A DNA stretch of 64,000 bases from Pseudomonas putida NBRC 14164 (GTDB lineage Bacteria; Pseudomonadota; Gammaproteobacteria; Pseudomonadales; Pseudomonadaceae). The position numbers and the translations under genes were made by a program. The notes below the pieces were generated by a model, which did no database searches, was not told the origin of the DNA, and saw only the letters and a program-made list of their open reading frames with translations. Position 1 is the stretch's first letter, and each line of letters opens with the position of its first letter. Of the stretch, positions 1-7,514 are shown in pieces. The DNA is taken from NCBI RefSeq assembly GCF_000412675.1, contig NC_021505.1, forward strand, positions 1,792,501-1,856,500. The letters are read 5' to 3'.

Positions 1-2
1 TG

Positions 3-137
3 AAGCGCGGGCTGATCCTGGAACTGGGCGGGCGCCATGGTGCGGTGGTGCGCTTCCTGCCGCCACTGATCATCAGCGCAGAGCAGGTTGATGAAGTGGC
101 GCAGCGTTTTGCCCAGGCGTTGATCGCGGCGGTCTGA
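3..137 (+). CDS. C-terminal end of class III aminotransferase (diaminobutyrate--2-oxoglutarate type), cut by window edge
   Basis: Only the last 44 codons are inside the window, in the frame beginning at base 3 and ending with TGA at 135-137. The peptide contains LILELGGRHGAVVRFLPPL, which resembles the C-terminal small domain of class III PLP aminotransferases, especially the 2,4-diaminobutyrate:2-oxoglutarate enzymes. Such an enzyme makes diaminobutyrate, a siderophore side-chain precursor, which would fit the pyoverdine genes downstream. The catalytic lysine lies outside the window, so the exact substrate is inferred. Confidence 0.65.
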   Translation, partial: KRGLILELGGRHGAVVRFLPPLIISAEQVDEVAQRFAQALIAAV

Positions 138-161
138 ATCATGGCAGGGGCCGCCGTGCGG

Positions 162-262
162 CCCTTTCGCCGGCAAGCCAGCTCCCACAGCTACAGTCAC
201 AGCTACAGTGTAAGCGCTCTGGTCGGCGCTGTTGCTGTGGGAGCTGGCTTGCCGGCGAAAGG
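162..262. repeat. REP palindrome pair (inverted)
   Basis: An arm of about 29 bp (162-190, containing CGCCGGCAAGCCAGCTCCCA) is repeated in inverted orientation at about 233-262, with a spacer of about 40 bp. This is the head-to-head arrangement of Pseudomonas putida REP elements. It fills the gap between the aminotransferase and the siderophore-interacting-protein remnant. Confidence 0.85.
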
Positions 263-290
263 GGCGCAAAGCGCCCCCGGTTATTTCCAG

Positions 291-590
291 TCAATCAAAG
301 GTCCGCCCGGCCCGCCAATAGCCCATCAAGGTCAGGCACTCGCGCTGCAGCCCGCGTTCCTTGATCAGGTAGCGGCGAATATCCATGACTGTCGCCGATT
401 CCCCCGCCACCCAGGCATGGAACGCACTGTCGGCGCTACTGGCCTGCTCCCACAGTATCCGCGTGTCGATATCCACCTCTTCCAGCTTTATTCGCGGCGC
501 GGCTTGCACCTGCGGCAGGCTGGCCAGTTCGCGCACTGCATGCTGCATGGCCTGGACATGCGATGGGCCTCTTGCAAGCGGTTTCCTCTA
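291..590 (-). pseudogene. Remnant of siderophore-interacting (ViuB-like) flavin reductase, C-terminal part only
   Basis: The minus frame is open from an in-frame TAG (588-590) to TGA at 291-293, giving about 98 codons. An ATG at 546-548 would make an 85-residue peptide. The segment AFHAWVAGESATVMDIRRYL followed by a GYWRAG motif matches the C-terminal domain of siderophore-interacting FAD/NADPH ferric reductases, which are normally about 250 or more residues. The FAD-binding N-terminal half is missing, and the neighbouring cupin gene ends only 43 bp away. This is most likely a decayed gene; a short functional product is unlikely. Confidence 0.6.
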
Positions 591-632
591 GGGACGAGCC
601 GCTGGCGTTGCAAATTAACCCCGCATCGGCCG

Positions 633-1754
633 TTACCAGCCGCGCCCGGAGTTTACCCAGAAGTTCACCGACAGCGAGGTAGACACCGACTCCACCTGGT
701 GGAACCAGCCCTCCGGCAGGAACAGCAGGTCGCCGGCCTGCAGCACTACGCGCAAGAACGGCACGTCGCGCGCTGCGGGGAAGCGCTGGTAATCCGGGGC
801 GTCAGGATTGAAATCGCAGCCGTCGAGGCCGCCTTTGGGGCTGGTTGACCACGTGCCCAGGGCAGGACGGTGATGCGGCGCGGCGAGGATGAACGACTTC
901 TGCCCCCACACCTGGGCGAACAGGTTGTCGGTGTCGTCGCGGTGCAGGGGCGTCAAGGTGCCTTTTGGCCCGATCCAGATGCGCGGTGCGATGAATTTGT
1001 CGCGGCTGAAGTATTGCGGGTAGTTGATCAGTTTCAGCAGCTTCTCCGGCACGATGTTGTTGCCCATGTAGGCCGGGGTGTCCCCCGGTTTGGCCGGGGT
1101 GTCCAGCGAGGCGATGAACGCGGCCATGGAGGTTGAGCGGAAATCGCGGTCGGTGGAGAAGGTTTTCTTCACGTAGTCACCGTGCCGGGTGATGCCCTGC
1201 AATTCGGCGAAGTGCTCCAGTGATGCCTCGCGGCCCATGGTGAATAGCGGCCAGTCTTGCAAGGCATCGCTGATGACCACCGGCGTGCCGTGCTGCAAAT
1301 ACTCGGTCTTGAAGCGTGCCACTGGCATGTCGGTGTGGGCAATGCGTACCACCTCACGCTGCACGGGCTGCGCGATCGACACCCGTTCGCTGAGGCGGGC
1401 AGGGGTCGGGTAGCGCTGGTTCATCGACACCTTGGCCGCTGCGGCACCCCGACGGGCGTTGCTGATGATCTGCGGCAGCAGGGTGGCCAGGCCCATGTTG
1501 CCGGTAATCTTCAATCGTGCGCTGGCGAACAGTTCCTCGACATTGGCCGTACCGCCCATGATGCCGAGGAAGTCGCGCTCGGCCACCTCGATGGTGACAT
1601 CGGGGGCGCTGTGCCGGCCGGCGCCGGTGCGGCTGGTGTCTCGTACCTCCGACCAGAAGGCCAGGTCCTGGGCGAAGACGAACTGGAATACGCCTTCGAT
1701 GCCGACGGCATGGGCGTTGGCGAACAGTTTGCTGAGGATGCTCTGAAGGTCCAC
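633..1754 (-). CDS. SCP2-like plus JmjC/cupin_8 domain protein (putative Fe(II)/2-oxoglutarate oxygenase)
   Basis: The protein has 373 residues. The first 110 or so resemble an SCP2 sterol-carrier-like domain (GGTANVEELFASARLKITGN). The rest is a cupin-8/JmjC domain with PVVISDALQDWPLF near its start, the iron-binding pair in LHRDDTDN, and a distal histidine in PEGWFHQVESV. These residues suggest an Fe(II)- and 2-oxoglutarate-dependent hydroxylase; the substrate cannot be read from the sequence. The start is GTG at 1752-1754 with a GAGG ribosome-binding site about 8 bp upstream. It is divergent from the esterase gene at 1896. Confidence 0.75.
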   Translation of the reverse strand: MDLQSILSKLFANAHAVGIEGVFQFVFAQDLAFWSEVRDTSRTGAGRHSAPDVTIEVAERDFLGIMGGTANVEELFASARLKITGNMGLATLLPQIISNARRGAAAAKVSMNQRYPTPARLSERVSIAQPVQREVVRIAHTDMPVARFKTEYLQHGTPVVISDALQDWPLFTMGREASLEHFAELQGITRHGDYVKKTFSTDRDFRSTSMAAFIASLDTPAKPGDTPAYMGNNIVPEKLLKLINYPQYFSRDKFIAPRIWIGPKGTLTPLHRDDTDNLFAQVWGQKSFILAAPHHRPALGTWSTSPKGGLDGCDFNPDAPDYQRFPAARDVPFLRVVLQAGDLLFLPEGWFHQVESVSTSLSVNFWVNSGRGW

Positions 1755-1895
1755 GGTGTGCCTCGGGCGGTGTTTCGTTGTGCAGGGATAACGAGCGCCT
1801 GCGCCAACGATTTAGCCGTATGGCGGGTAATTTTTCGGCGTGCTGCTACGTCCCGTAGGGATGCTTGAGTCACATTGTTTACCCAAGGAACCCAC

Positions 1896-2864
1896 ATGGC
1901 ACTGCACCCTGATCTGGCGGCATTTCTGGAATTGGTCGAGTTTGGCCGGCTGACGGGCAGGAGCCTGCCCATGCACGCGATGGACGTGGCCCAGGCCCGG
2001 GCCGAGTTCGCCGGCAGCTCGCAGGTGCTCGACCCGAGCCCACCGGGAAATGTCACGGTCAGCGAGTTGCAGGCTACCGCGCGCGACGGTGCCAGCCTGG
2101 ATGCGCGCTTGTATCGCCAGGGCGAAGCGGGCGCAGACTTGCGACCGGTGATTTTCTACCTGCACGGGGGCGGCTATGTGGTTGGCAGCCTCGACTCCCA
2201 CGACTCGGTGTGCCGCCGCCTTGCGGCCCTTGGTGAGTTCGCGGTGCTGGCGGCGGATTATCGGCTGGCACCGGAACAGCAGTTCCCGGTCGCCCTGCAC
2301 GATGTGCTGGATGTTGCCAACTGGCTGGCCGAACAGGCAGCGGTGCTCGGCCTGGACAACCGCCGAGTGGTGCTGGCAGGGGACAGCGTGGGCGCCAGTC
2401 TGGCGGCGGTGCTGGCGATTACGGCGGTCGAGCAGCCCGAAGTGCTGGCGTTCAAGCCACTGGCACAGTTGCTGTTCTATCCGGTGACCGATATTTCCTG
2501 CCAGCGGGGCTCGCATCGCGAGCATGCCGAGGGCTACCTGCTGGAGACCCCAACCCTGGAGTGGTTCTACCAGCACTATGCACCGCAGCCGGAGCAGCGC
2601 CGGGACTGGCGGGTGTCTCCGCTTCTGTCGACGCTGTGTGAGCCGCTGGCGCCGGCCTGCCTGTTCGTGGCCGAGTATGACCCATTGCATGATGAGGGCA
2701 TTGCCTACCGTGACTGGTTGCTGGCTGGCGGGACGGCTGTGACGTTTGCGCGAGTGCAAGGGCTGACCCATGACTTCTTGCGCATGTCGGGGATCGTGGG
2801 GCAGGTGGAGGAGATTTACCGGGATGTCGGGCAGTGGTTGAGAGGGATTGCCGGTCAGCCATGA
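1896..2864 (+). CDS. Alpha/beta hydrolase of the hormone-sensitive lipase family
   Basis: The oxyanion-hole motif HGGGYVVGS and the nucleophile elbow GDSVGAS define an HSL-type (family IV) esterase. A downstream Asp (AEYDPLHDEG) and His (LTHDFLR) complete the triad. The start is ATG at 1896, preceded by AAGGAA at 1885-1890; an upstream in-frame TTG at 1875 is less likely. Length is 322 residues, normal for the family. Probable cytoplasmic carboxylesterase; substrate unknown. It converges with pvdN and lies where pvdO and pvdE are found in some relatives. Confidence 0.85.
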   Translation: MALHPDLAAFLELVEFGRLTGRSLPMHAMDVAQARAEFAGSSQVLDPSPPGNVTVSELQATARDGASLDARLYRQGEAGADLRPVIFYLHGGGYVVGSLDSHDSVCRRLAALGEFAVLAADYRLAPEQQFPVALHDVLDVANWLAEQAAVLGLDNRRVVLAGDSVGASLAAVLAITAVEQPEVLAFKPLAQLLFYPVTDISCQRGSHREHAEGYLLETPTLEWFYQHYAPQPEQRRDWRVSPLLSTLCEPLAPACLFVAEYDPLHDEGIAYRDWLLAGGTAVTFARVQGLTHDFLRMSGIVGQVEEIYRDVGQWLRGIAGQP

Positions 2865-2870
2865 CTCAGG

Positions 2871-2915
2871 CTTGCCAGGGGCGCTTCGCGCCCCATCGCC
2901 GGCAAGCCAGCCCTC
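2871..2915. repeat. Single REP-like palindrome
   Basis: The gap between the convergent esterase and pvdN carries GGGCGCTTCGCGCCCC followed by CGCCGGCAAGCCAG, the same core as other REP copies in the window (for example 162-190). It is a single unit and could also act as a weak bidirectional transcription stop. Confidence 0.55.
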
Positions 2916-4206
2916 AGGCGCGCCGATAGCGCTTCAGGACATCCACCAATCGCTCGATCTCGGCCTCGGTGTTCAACAACCCTGGCGCGGTGCGCACCAC
3001 GGGCCCCGCATCCCGCGATACTGCATCCACCACGATGCGCTGGCTGTTAAGGTGCTTGGCCACCTCATCGGCATCCTGCCCCTTGACCCTGAAGAAGGTG
3101 AAGCCTGCGGAATAGTGAGCGCTGCGCGGTGTTACCAGTTCTATCCCCGGCAGTGCCTCCAGGCGCTGCTTGAGGAAGTCGTTAAGCCCGTGGATACGCG
3201 CCTGTACGGCTGCCTTGCCCAGTTGCAGGTGCAACTCGAAGGCCTTGCCCAGCGCCCAGCGATGCTCGAACGCGTGGTAGCCGCCTGGGGTCATCACCGT
3301 GGCGAAGTCTTCATTTTCGGAGAACGTGGCAATGGTCGGGGTCAGCTGTTTCAGCTCGGTGGAGGCTGCACATATGATCCCTGTACCGCGTGGCCCGAAC
3401 ATCCACTTGTGGGTGCCGGCGATGAAGTAATCGCAGTTGAAATCGGCGAAGTGCGTATTTTCGACGCCAAAGCCATGCACGCCATCAATCACATAGATGA
3501 TCCGGTCCTGCTCGTCACGCTGGCGATTGACCTCGCGTACCAGCTTGCCGACCTCGCCCACGGGCAGTTTCACGCCGCTGCCCGAATGCACCCAGGTCAT
3601 GCCGAGAACCCGGGTTCTCGGCCCGATCGCGGCCGAAATCGTGCTCAGCACCTGGTCGGTACTCACCTTGGCGGGGTCGTCGAACAGCCGCAGGCGCCGC
3701 ACAGCCGTGCCATCGCGCGCGGTGCGAAAGCCCATGGTATGGCGAGCCGCCGAGTGCTCGTGCACGGTAGTCAGAATTTCCTGCCCCGGCGCAATCTTCA
3801 GCCCACCATAGATCAGCCCCAGGCCTTCGGTGGTGCTGCCGGTCAAGGCAATCTGCCGCGGTTTCACTTCAAGGTAACGCGCAGCCCATTCACGCACGTC
3901 AGCTTCGTGCTTCCATTCCGACTGGCTGTCCCAGTCGACCATGTAGGCCGGTTGGCGGTCGAACTGCGCGCGCAGGGCTTCGATGGCTTCGCGTACGGGC
4001 CTTGGGTGCGAGGTGATCAGGAAGTTGGCAAAGTGTGCGTAGGTCGGGTCCAGCTCGAACAGGCCGCGAAACGCGGCCCAGTCATCGGCCGTGGCGGGCT
4101 TCGCCGGTGCAGCGTGGGCGACAGGCAGCAGCGGGCCGGGGCCGGTCAGTGGCAGGGCGGCAGCCAGCAGGCCGGCCTGCTTGAGGAATGTGCGACGGTC
4201 GTTCAT
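2914..4206 (-). CDS. pvdN: PvdN, Tat-exported PLP enzyme of pyoverdine maturation
   Basis: The N-terminus has a twin-arginine signal (MNDRRTFLKQAGLLAAALPL, then a basic-free AHA cleavage region), so the enzyme works in the periplasm. The body is a class V (isopenicillin-N epimerase-like) aminotransferase fold with the PLP lysine in FIAGTHKWMFGPRGTG. PvdN is known to convert the glutamate side chain on the pyoverdine chromophore to succinamide. The start at 4206 gives 430 residues, close to known PvdN. An alternative ATG at 4227 overlaps the pvdM stop as ATGA. It is cotranscribed with pvdM. Its usual neighbour pvdO is not next to it. Confidence 0.9.
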   Translation of the reverse strand: MNDRRTFLKQAGLLAAALPLTGPGPLLPVAHAAPAKPATADDWAAFRGLFELDPTYAHFANFLITSHPRPVREAIEALRAQFDRQPAYMVDWDSQSEWKHEADVREWAARYLEVKPRQIALTGSTTEGLGLIYGGLKIAPGQEILTTVHEHSAARHTMGFRTARDGTAVRRLRLFDDPAKVSTDQVLSTISAAIGPRTRVLGMTWVHSGSGVKLPVGEVGKLVREVNRQRDEQDRIIYVIDGVHGFGVENTHFADFNCDYFIAGTHKWMFGPRGTGIICAASTELKQLTPTIATFSENEDFATVMTPGGYHAFEHRWALGKAFELHLQLGKAAVQARIHGLNDFLKQRLEALPGIELVTPRSAHYSAGFTFFRVKGQDADEVAKHLNSQRIVVDAVSRDAGPVVRTAPGLLNTEAEIERLVDVLKRYRRA

Positions 4207-4223
4207 CAAGGTGCTCGCAAGGG

Positions 4224-5570
4224 TCATGGGGACGAAGTGGCGACGGGGTGCGCGGCGCGCTGCACCTGCTCCCACACGCGCAGAAAGTTGCCGCCCCAGA
4301 GCTTGGCGATATCTGCTTCGGAATAGCCGCGGCTGATCAGTTCGGCTGTGACGTTGCGTGCTTCGCCGGCGTTCTGCCAGCCCTCGATGCCGCCGCCTTC
4401 GTTGAAGTCCGAGCTCAGGCCGACGTGGTCGATACCGACCTTGCGTACGGTGTAGTCGATGGCGTCACCATAGTCCTTGAGCGTGGCAGGTGGTTCTTCG
4501 TCGAGGATGCCGTACAGCTCGTTGGCGTACTGGCCGACCTTCTGCTCGGGCCAGCCGGCGATCACCGGGTCGCCAGGCATCAGGGCGTAGTTAAGGTTGG
4601 CCAAGGGCGGCAGGCCGTAGCGGGCGCGCAGGATGTCGAGTTTGTCCTGGGTCTTGCTGCTCAGTGGCTTGAGGTAGGTGGAGAAGGCCACCAACTGGAT
4701 TACCCCGCCGCTGTCCTTGATCAGTTGCAGCTCCTTGTCGGAGAGGTTGCGGTTGATGTCGACCATCGCTCGTGGCGCCGAGTGCGAGGCCACCAACGGC
4801 GCGCGGCTCAGGGCGGCAACCTGGGCCAGCGCCTTGCTCGACATCTGCGACACGTCGATGATCACGCCCAGGTTGTTCAGTCGTTGCACGGCGCGCTTGC
4901 CGGTTGGTGACAAGCCTTCCAGCGCATCGACGGTGTCATTGAAGAACGGCAGCGGGCGCGAAGAGTCGGCCCAGCTGTTGTTGCCCACGTAACTGAAGCC
5001 GAACATACGCACGCCGCGCGCGGCCCAGCGGTCGAGCTGGTCGATGTCGTCACCCAGGGCATAGGCGTTGAGCATGCTGAGAAATACCGCGAACTTGCCT
5101 TCGCCGTGCAGGCGCCGCATGTCTTGCGGGGTATAGGCAATACCGACCTGCTGCGGGAAGTCGCGGACCATGGCGGTGATTGCGTTGTAGCGCACCTCCT
5201 GGGTGTGGCGCGCGGCCTCGACGAAGCCTGGGGTAGGGCGGTGCGGGCCATCGTTGCCGGTCCAGGATTCTGGCCAGGCGAAGATGGTCAGGGCGGCGCC
5301 TGACAAACGGCCCTGTGCGGCCTTGGCCAGGTCGAAGCGGCCATTGCCATCCTTGTCGGCCTCGCTGCCTTCGGTCCCGAAGGTCAGCGGCAACGTGATG
5401 TGGCTGTCGAACGAGATGATGCGTTCCTGCAGGTCGTTGGCCTGGCGGGTCACCTCGCGGGAATAGCCGGCTGGGGTGGCCACGTAGTGCCAGGCGGCAA
5501 ACCCGGCACCGGCGGCAATCGCCGTGGCCAGGCTGATAAACAGGGCTTTCTTCCAGCGTGGAGTCGTCAT
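4224..5570 (-). CDS. pvdM: PvdM, periplasmic dipeptidase-like pyoverdine maturation protein
   Basis: 448 residues from ATG at 5570. There is a short cytoplasmic stretch, one membrane or signal helix (LFISLATAIAAGAGFAAW), then a renal-dipeptidase (M19) fold with FDSHI near the start, LVASHSAPRAMVDINRN in the middle and HVGLSSDFNEGG near the end. PvdM homologues are required for maturation of the ferribactin fluorophore in the periplasm. The gene is first in a two-gene operon with pvdN. An exact PvdS-type promoter lies 61-84 bp upstream, supporting iron-starvation control. Confidence 0.9.
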   Translation of the reverse strand: MTTPRWKKALFISLATAIAAGAGFAAWHYVATPAGYSREVTRQANDLQERIISFDSHITLPLTFGTEGSEADKDGNGRFDLAKAAQGRLSGAALTIFAWPESWTGNDGPHRPTPGFVEAARHTQEVRYNAITAMVRDFPQQVGIAYTPQDMRRLHGEGKFAVFLSMLNAYALGDDIDQLDRWAARGVRMFGFSYVGNNSWADSSRPLPFFNDTVDALEGLSPTGKRAVQRLNNLGVIIDVSQMSSKALAQVAALSRAPLVASHSAPRAMVDINRNLSDKELQLIKDSGGVIQLVAFSTYLKPLSSKTQDKLDILRARYGLPPLANLNYALMPGDPVIAGWPEQKVGQYANELYGILDEEPPATLKDYGDAIDYTVRKVGIDHVGLSSDFNEGGGIEGWQNAGEARNVTAELISRGYSEADIAKLWGGNFLRVWEQVQRAAHPVATSSP

Positions 5571-5630
5571 CTTGGTCTCAGTAGGTTCACCGTCAGGGAT
5601 GGGCACAGAGGCCGCCGCTACCTGCAATGA

Positions 5631-5654
5631 ACGAGCTCGCACCCGCAAAATTTA
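5631..5654 (-). promoter_or_regulatory. PvdS-type iron-starvation promoter for pvdMN
   Basis: On the minus strand TAAAT (5654-5650) is followed by exactly 16 bases and CGT (5633-5631). This is the TAAAT-N16-CGT element used by the sigma factor PvdS/PfrI. It lies just upstream of the pvdM start at 5570, at a distance suitable for a promoter. Confidence 0.85.
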
Positions 5655-5679
5655 GCCAGCGTCCTTGGCCATGCGCCGT

Positions 5680-5703
5680 TAAATTTCGCTGTCCGTGCAA
5701 CGT
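5680..5703 (+). promoter_or_regulatory. PvdS-type iron-starvation promoter for pvdP
   Basis: TAAAT at 5680-5684, 16 bases, then CGT at 5701-5703, reading toward pvdP (start 5757). It is back-to-back with the pvdM box, the two elements being separated by 25 bp. Confidence 0.85.
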
Positions 5704-5756
5704 TCTAGCCTTGGACGGGCCGTGCTCCATGGCCGCAATGAATGCACAGGTAAGCA

Positions 5757-7376
5757 ATGACGATTTCCCGACGCGGTTTCATCGCCGGTGTGGCATTGAC
5801 GGGTGTGGTGGTACCTGGCGCGCTGGGTGCGTTGTATGTGCAGCGCCAGCGGGATGCCGAAGCGTTTCCGCAAACCCCTGGCGAGGCCGTGGTCGAGCTG
5901 GCCGACACCGCCTTGCAGCAGTTGGGTGATACCCTGCGCGGCATCTGGCGCTGGACCCTGCAGGGCAAGGACGCGGGGCTGGATGGCCTGCCGGGAGGTG
6001 AACTGGAGTTGTTCCTGGATGTGGCAGCCAGCGGTCGTGCACTGCGCGGTTACCTGGACACTCCAGAGCGCCTGCGTGGGGACGAGGAGCCGCGCTACCG
6101 GGTGGTCGGCGACCTTCTGGCGGACAAGCCAGGCACCGTGCGCTGGCGGCTGTTTTCGGCCCAGGCGCGCTATGAATGCCACATCGTACTCGATGAAGTC
6201 TGGGGGCGGTTCGGCAATGCCGGTCCGGCAACCCTCAACGGGCACATTGCGCGCATGGACCGTGCGCTGACATTGCCGGTGGAGGACAACCACTTCCTGG
6301 CGTTGAAACGCACCTTCCCCGAAGCGCGCGAACGAACCCCGCTGAACCCTCGACTGCTGGCCTGGCTCATTGCGCCGGAGCATCGCCTTTTTCATCAGTT
6401 GTGGCACTCCTCGCGGGACAAATGGCACAAGCTGGACAAGGGCAAGCAGAAGGCCCTGCGTGGCCTTGGCTGGCAACCGGGGCCGCGTGACCGCGAGCGT
6501 GACGCACGCGGGCGGCACAAGGACCGCAACGGTTCGGGTGAGGACTTCTTCTTCATGCACCGGCACATGCTTGGCAGCGCCCGTGCCATCCAGGACCTGC
6601 CTTCCTGGCCGCGCTTTCCGTTGCCACAACCGGAGCTGGAGCGTGACCGGGCAGGCTTTGCCCGCTACTTCGATAACCACGACGGCAATGCCCTGCCACC
6701 CACCTGGCTGGCCAGTGATGACGAGGAGTACACCCAGTGGGTACGTGACATCAAGTCACCGGATACCTTCCACGGCAATTTCCAGGTATGGGAATCGCGC
6801 TACACCGACCCGGATTACTTGAGCAGCCTGACCTTGGGCCAGTTCGGCTCGGAGGTGGAACTGGGCCTGCATGACTGGTTGCACATGCGCTGGGCATCGG
6901 TGCCGCGGGACCCTTCCAACGGCATGCCGGTGCCGACGGCGCGCACCCCGGACGATTTTGCCGAACGCTGGTTCGCGGCGGACAACGACTTTCTCGGAGA
7001 CCCGTTTTCTTCTCATGTGAACCCGGTGTTCTGGCATTTTCACGGCTGGATCGACGACCGTATCGAAGACTGGTTCCGTGCCCATGAGCGGCTGCACCCG
7101 GGCGAGGTGCGGCGGCTGGAGGTTAACGGTGTGCAGTGGTTTGCGCCGGGGCGTTGGGTCGAGGTGGCAGACCCGTGGCTGGGGCCGGACACCCACGGTT
7201 GCTCGACCGTACCGGGTCTACGGCCCGGGCGCAGCGTGGAGATGGACCCGGAGACGATGAAGCTGGCATTGCGCATCATTTACAGTGATGAAGACCTGTT
7301 CGACAAGTTGCAGCCCAAAGTACCTAAGCGGCCTTGGTATGCGCGTAACCTCAGGGTGGCGCAGCGTTCGGGCTGA
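5757..7376 (+). CDS. pvdP: PvdP, periplasmic tyrosinase of pyoverdine chromophore formation
   Basis: 539 residues. It starts with a Tat signal (MTISRRGFIAGVALTG), indicating export in folded, copper-loaded form. Histidine-rich tyrosinase-like copper motifs are visible: FHQLWH, FFMHRHMLG and HVNPVFWHFHGWIDD. PvdP oxidises ferribactin to form the dihydroxyquinoline fluorophore. The ribosome-binding site is weak. It is divergent from pvdMN, each with its own PvdS box. Conserved C-terminal part includes LRIIYSDEDLFDK. Length matches the family. Confidence 0.92.
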   Translation: MTISRRGFIAGVALTGVVVPGALGALYVQRQRDAEAFPQTPGEAVVELADTALQQLGDTLRGIWRWTLQGKDAGLDGLPGGELELFLDVAASGRALRGYLDTPERLRGDEEPRYRVVGDLLADKPGTVRWRLFSAQARYECHIVLDEVWGRFGNAGPATLNGHIARMDRALTLPVEDNHFLALKRTFPEARERTPLNPRLLAWLIAPEHRLFHQLWHSSRDKWHKLDKGKQKALRGLGWQPGPRDRERDARGRHKDRNGSGEDFFFMHRHMLGSARAIQDLPSWPRFPLPQPELERDRAGFARYFDNHDGNALPPTWLASDDEEYTQWVRDIKSPDTFHGNFQVWESRYTDPDYLSSLTLGQFGSEVELGLHDWLHMRWASVPRDPSNGMPVPTARTPDDFAERWFAADNDFLGDPFSSHVNPVFWHFHGWIDDRIEDWFRAHERLHPGEVRRLEVNGVQWFAPGRWVEVADPWLGPDTHGCSTVPGLRPGRSVEMDPETMKLALRIIYSDEDLFDKLQPKVPKRPWYARNLRVAQRSG

Positions 7377-7383
7377 CTGGCGG

Positions 7384-7490
7384 CGCGTTGCGCCCCAATC
7401 GCGTCACAAGGCCGCTCCCACAGGTCGGCGCACCGCTTGAATCTTGCGCGGTCAATGTGGGTGCGGCCATGCGTCGCGATTGGGCTGCGC
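7384..7490. repeat. REP-like inverted pair between pvdP and opmQ
   Basis: An arm at about 7384-7423 (CGCCCCAATCGCG, then GGCCGCTCCCACAG) is matched imperfectly in inverted orientation at about 7456-7490 (TGTGGGTGCGGCC, then CGCGATTGGG). It sits between two convergent genes. Confidence 0.7.
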
Positions 7491-7514
7491 GGCGGCCCCC
7501 GAAGGCGACCTGGA

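Noticed and set aside
141..848. 235-codon plus-strand frame from the first REP pair into the cupin gene
   Set aside because: It runs across the REP palindromes and antisense to two genes, with low-complexity Arg/Pro/His content and no ribosome-binding site.
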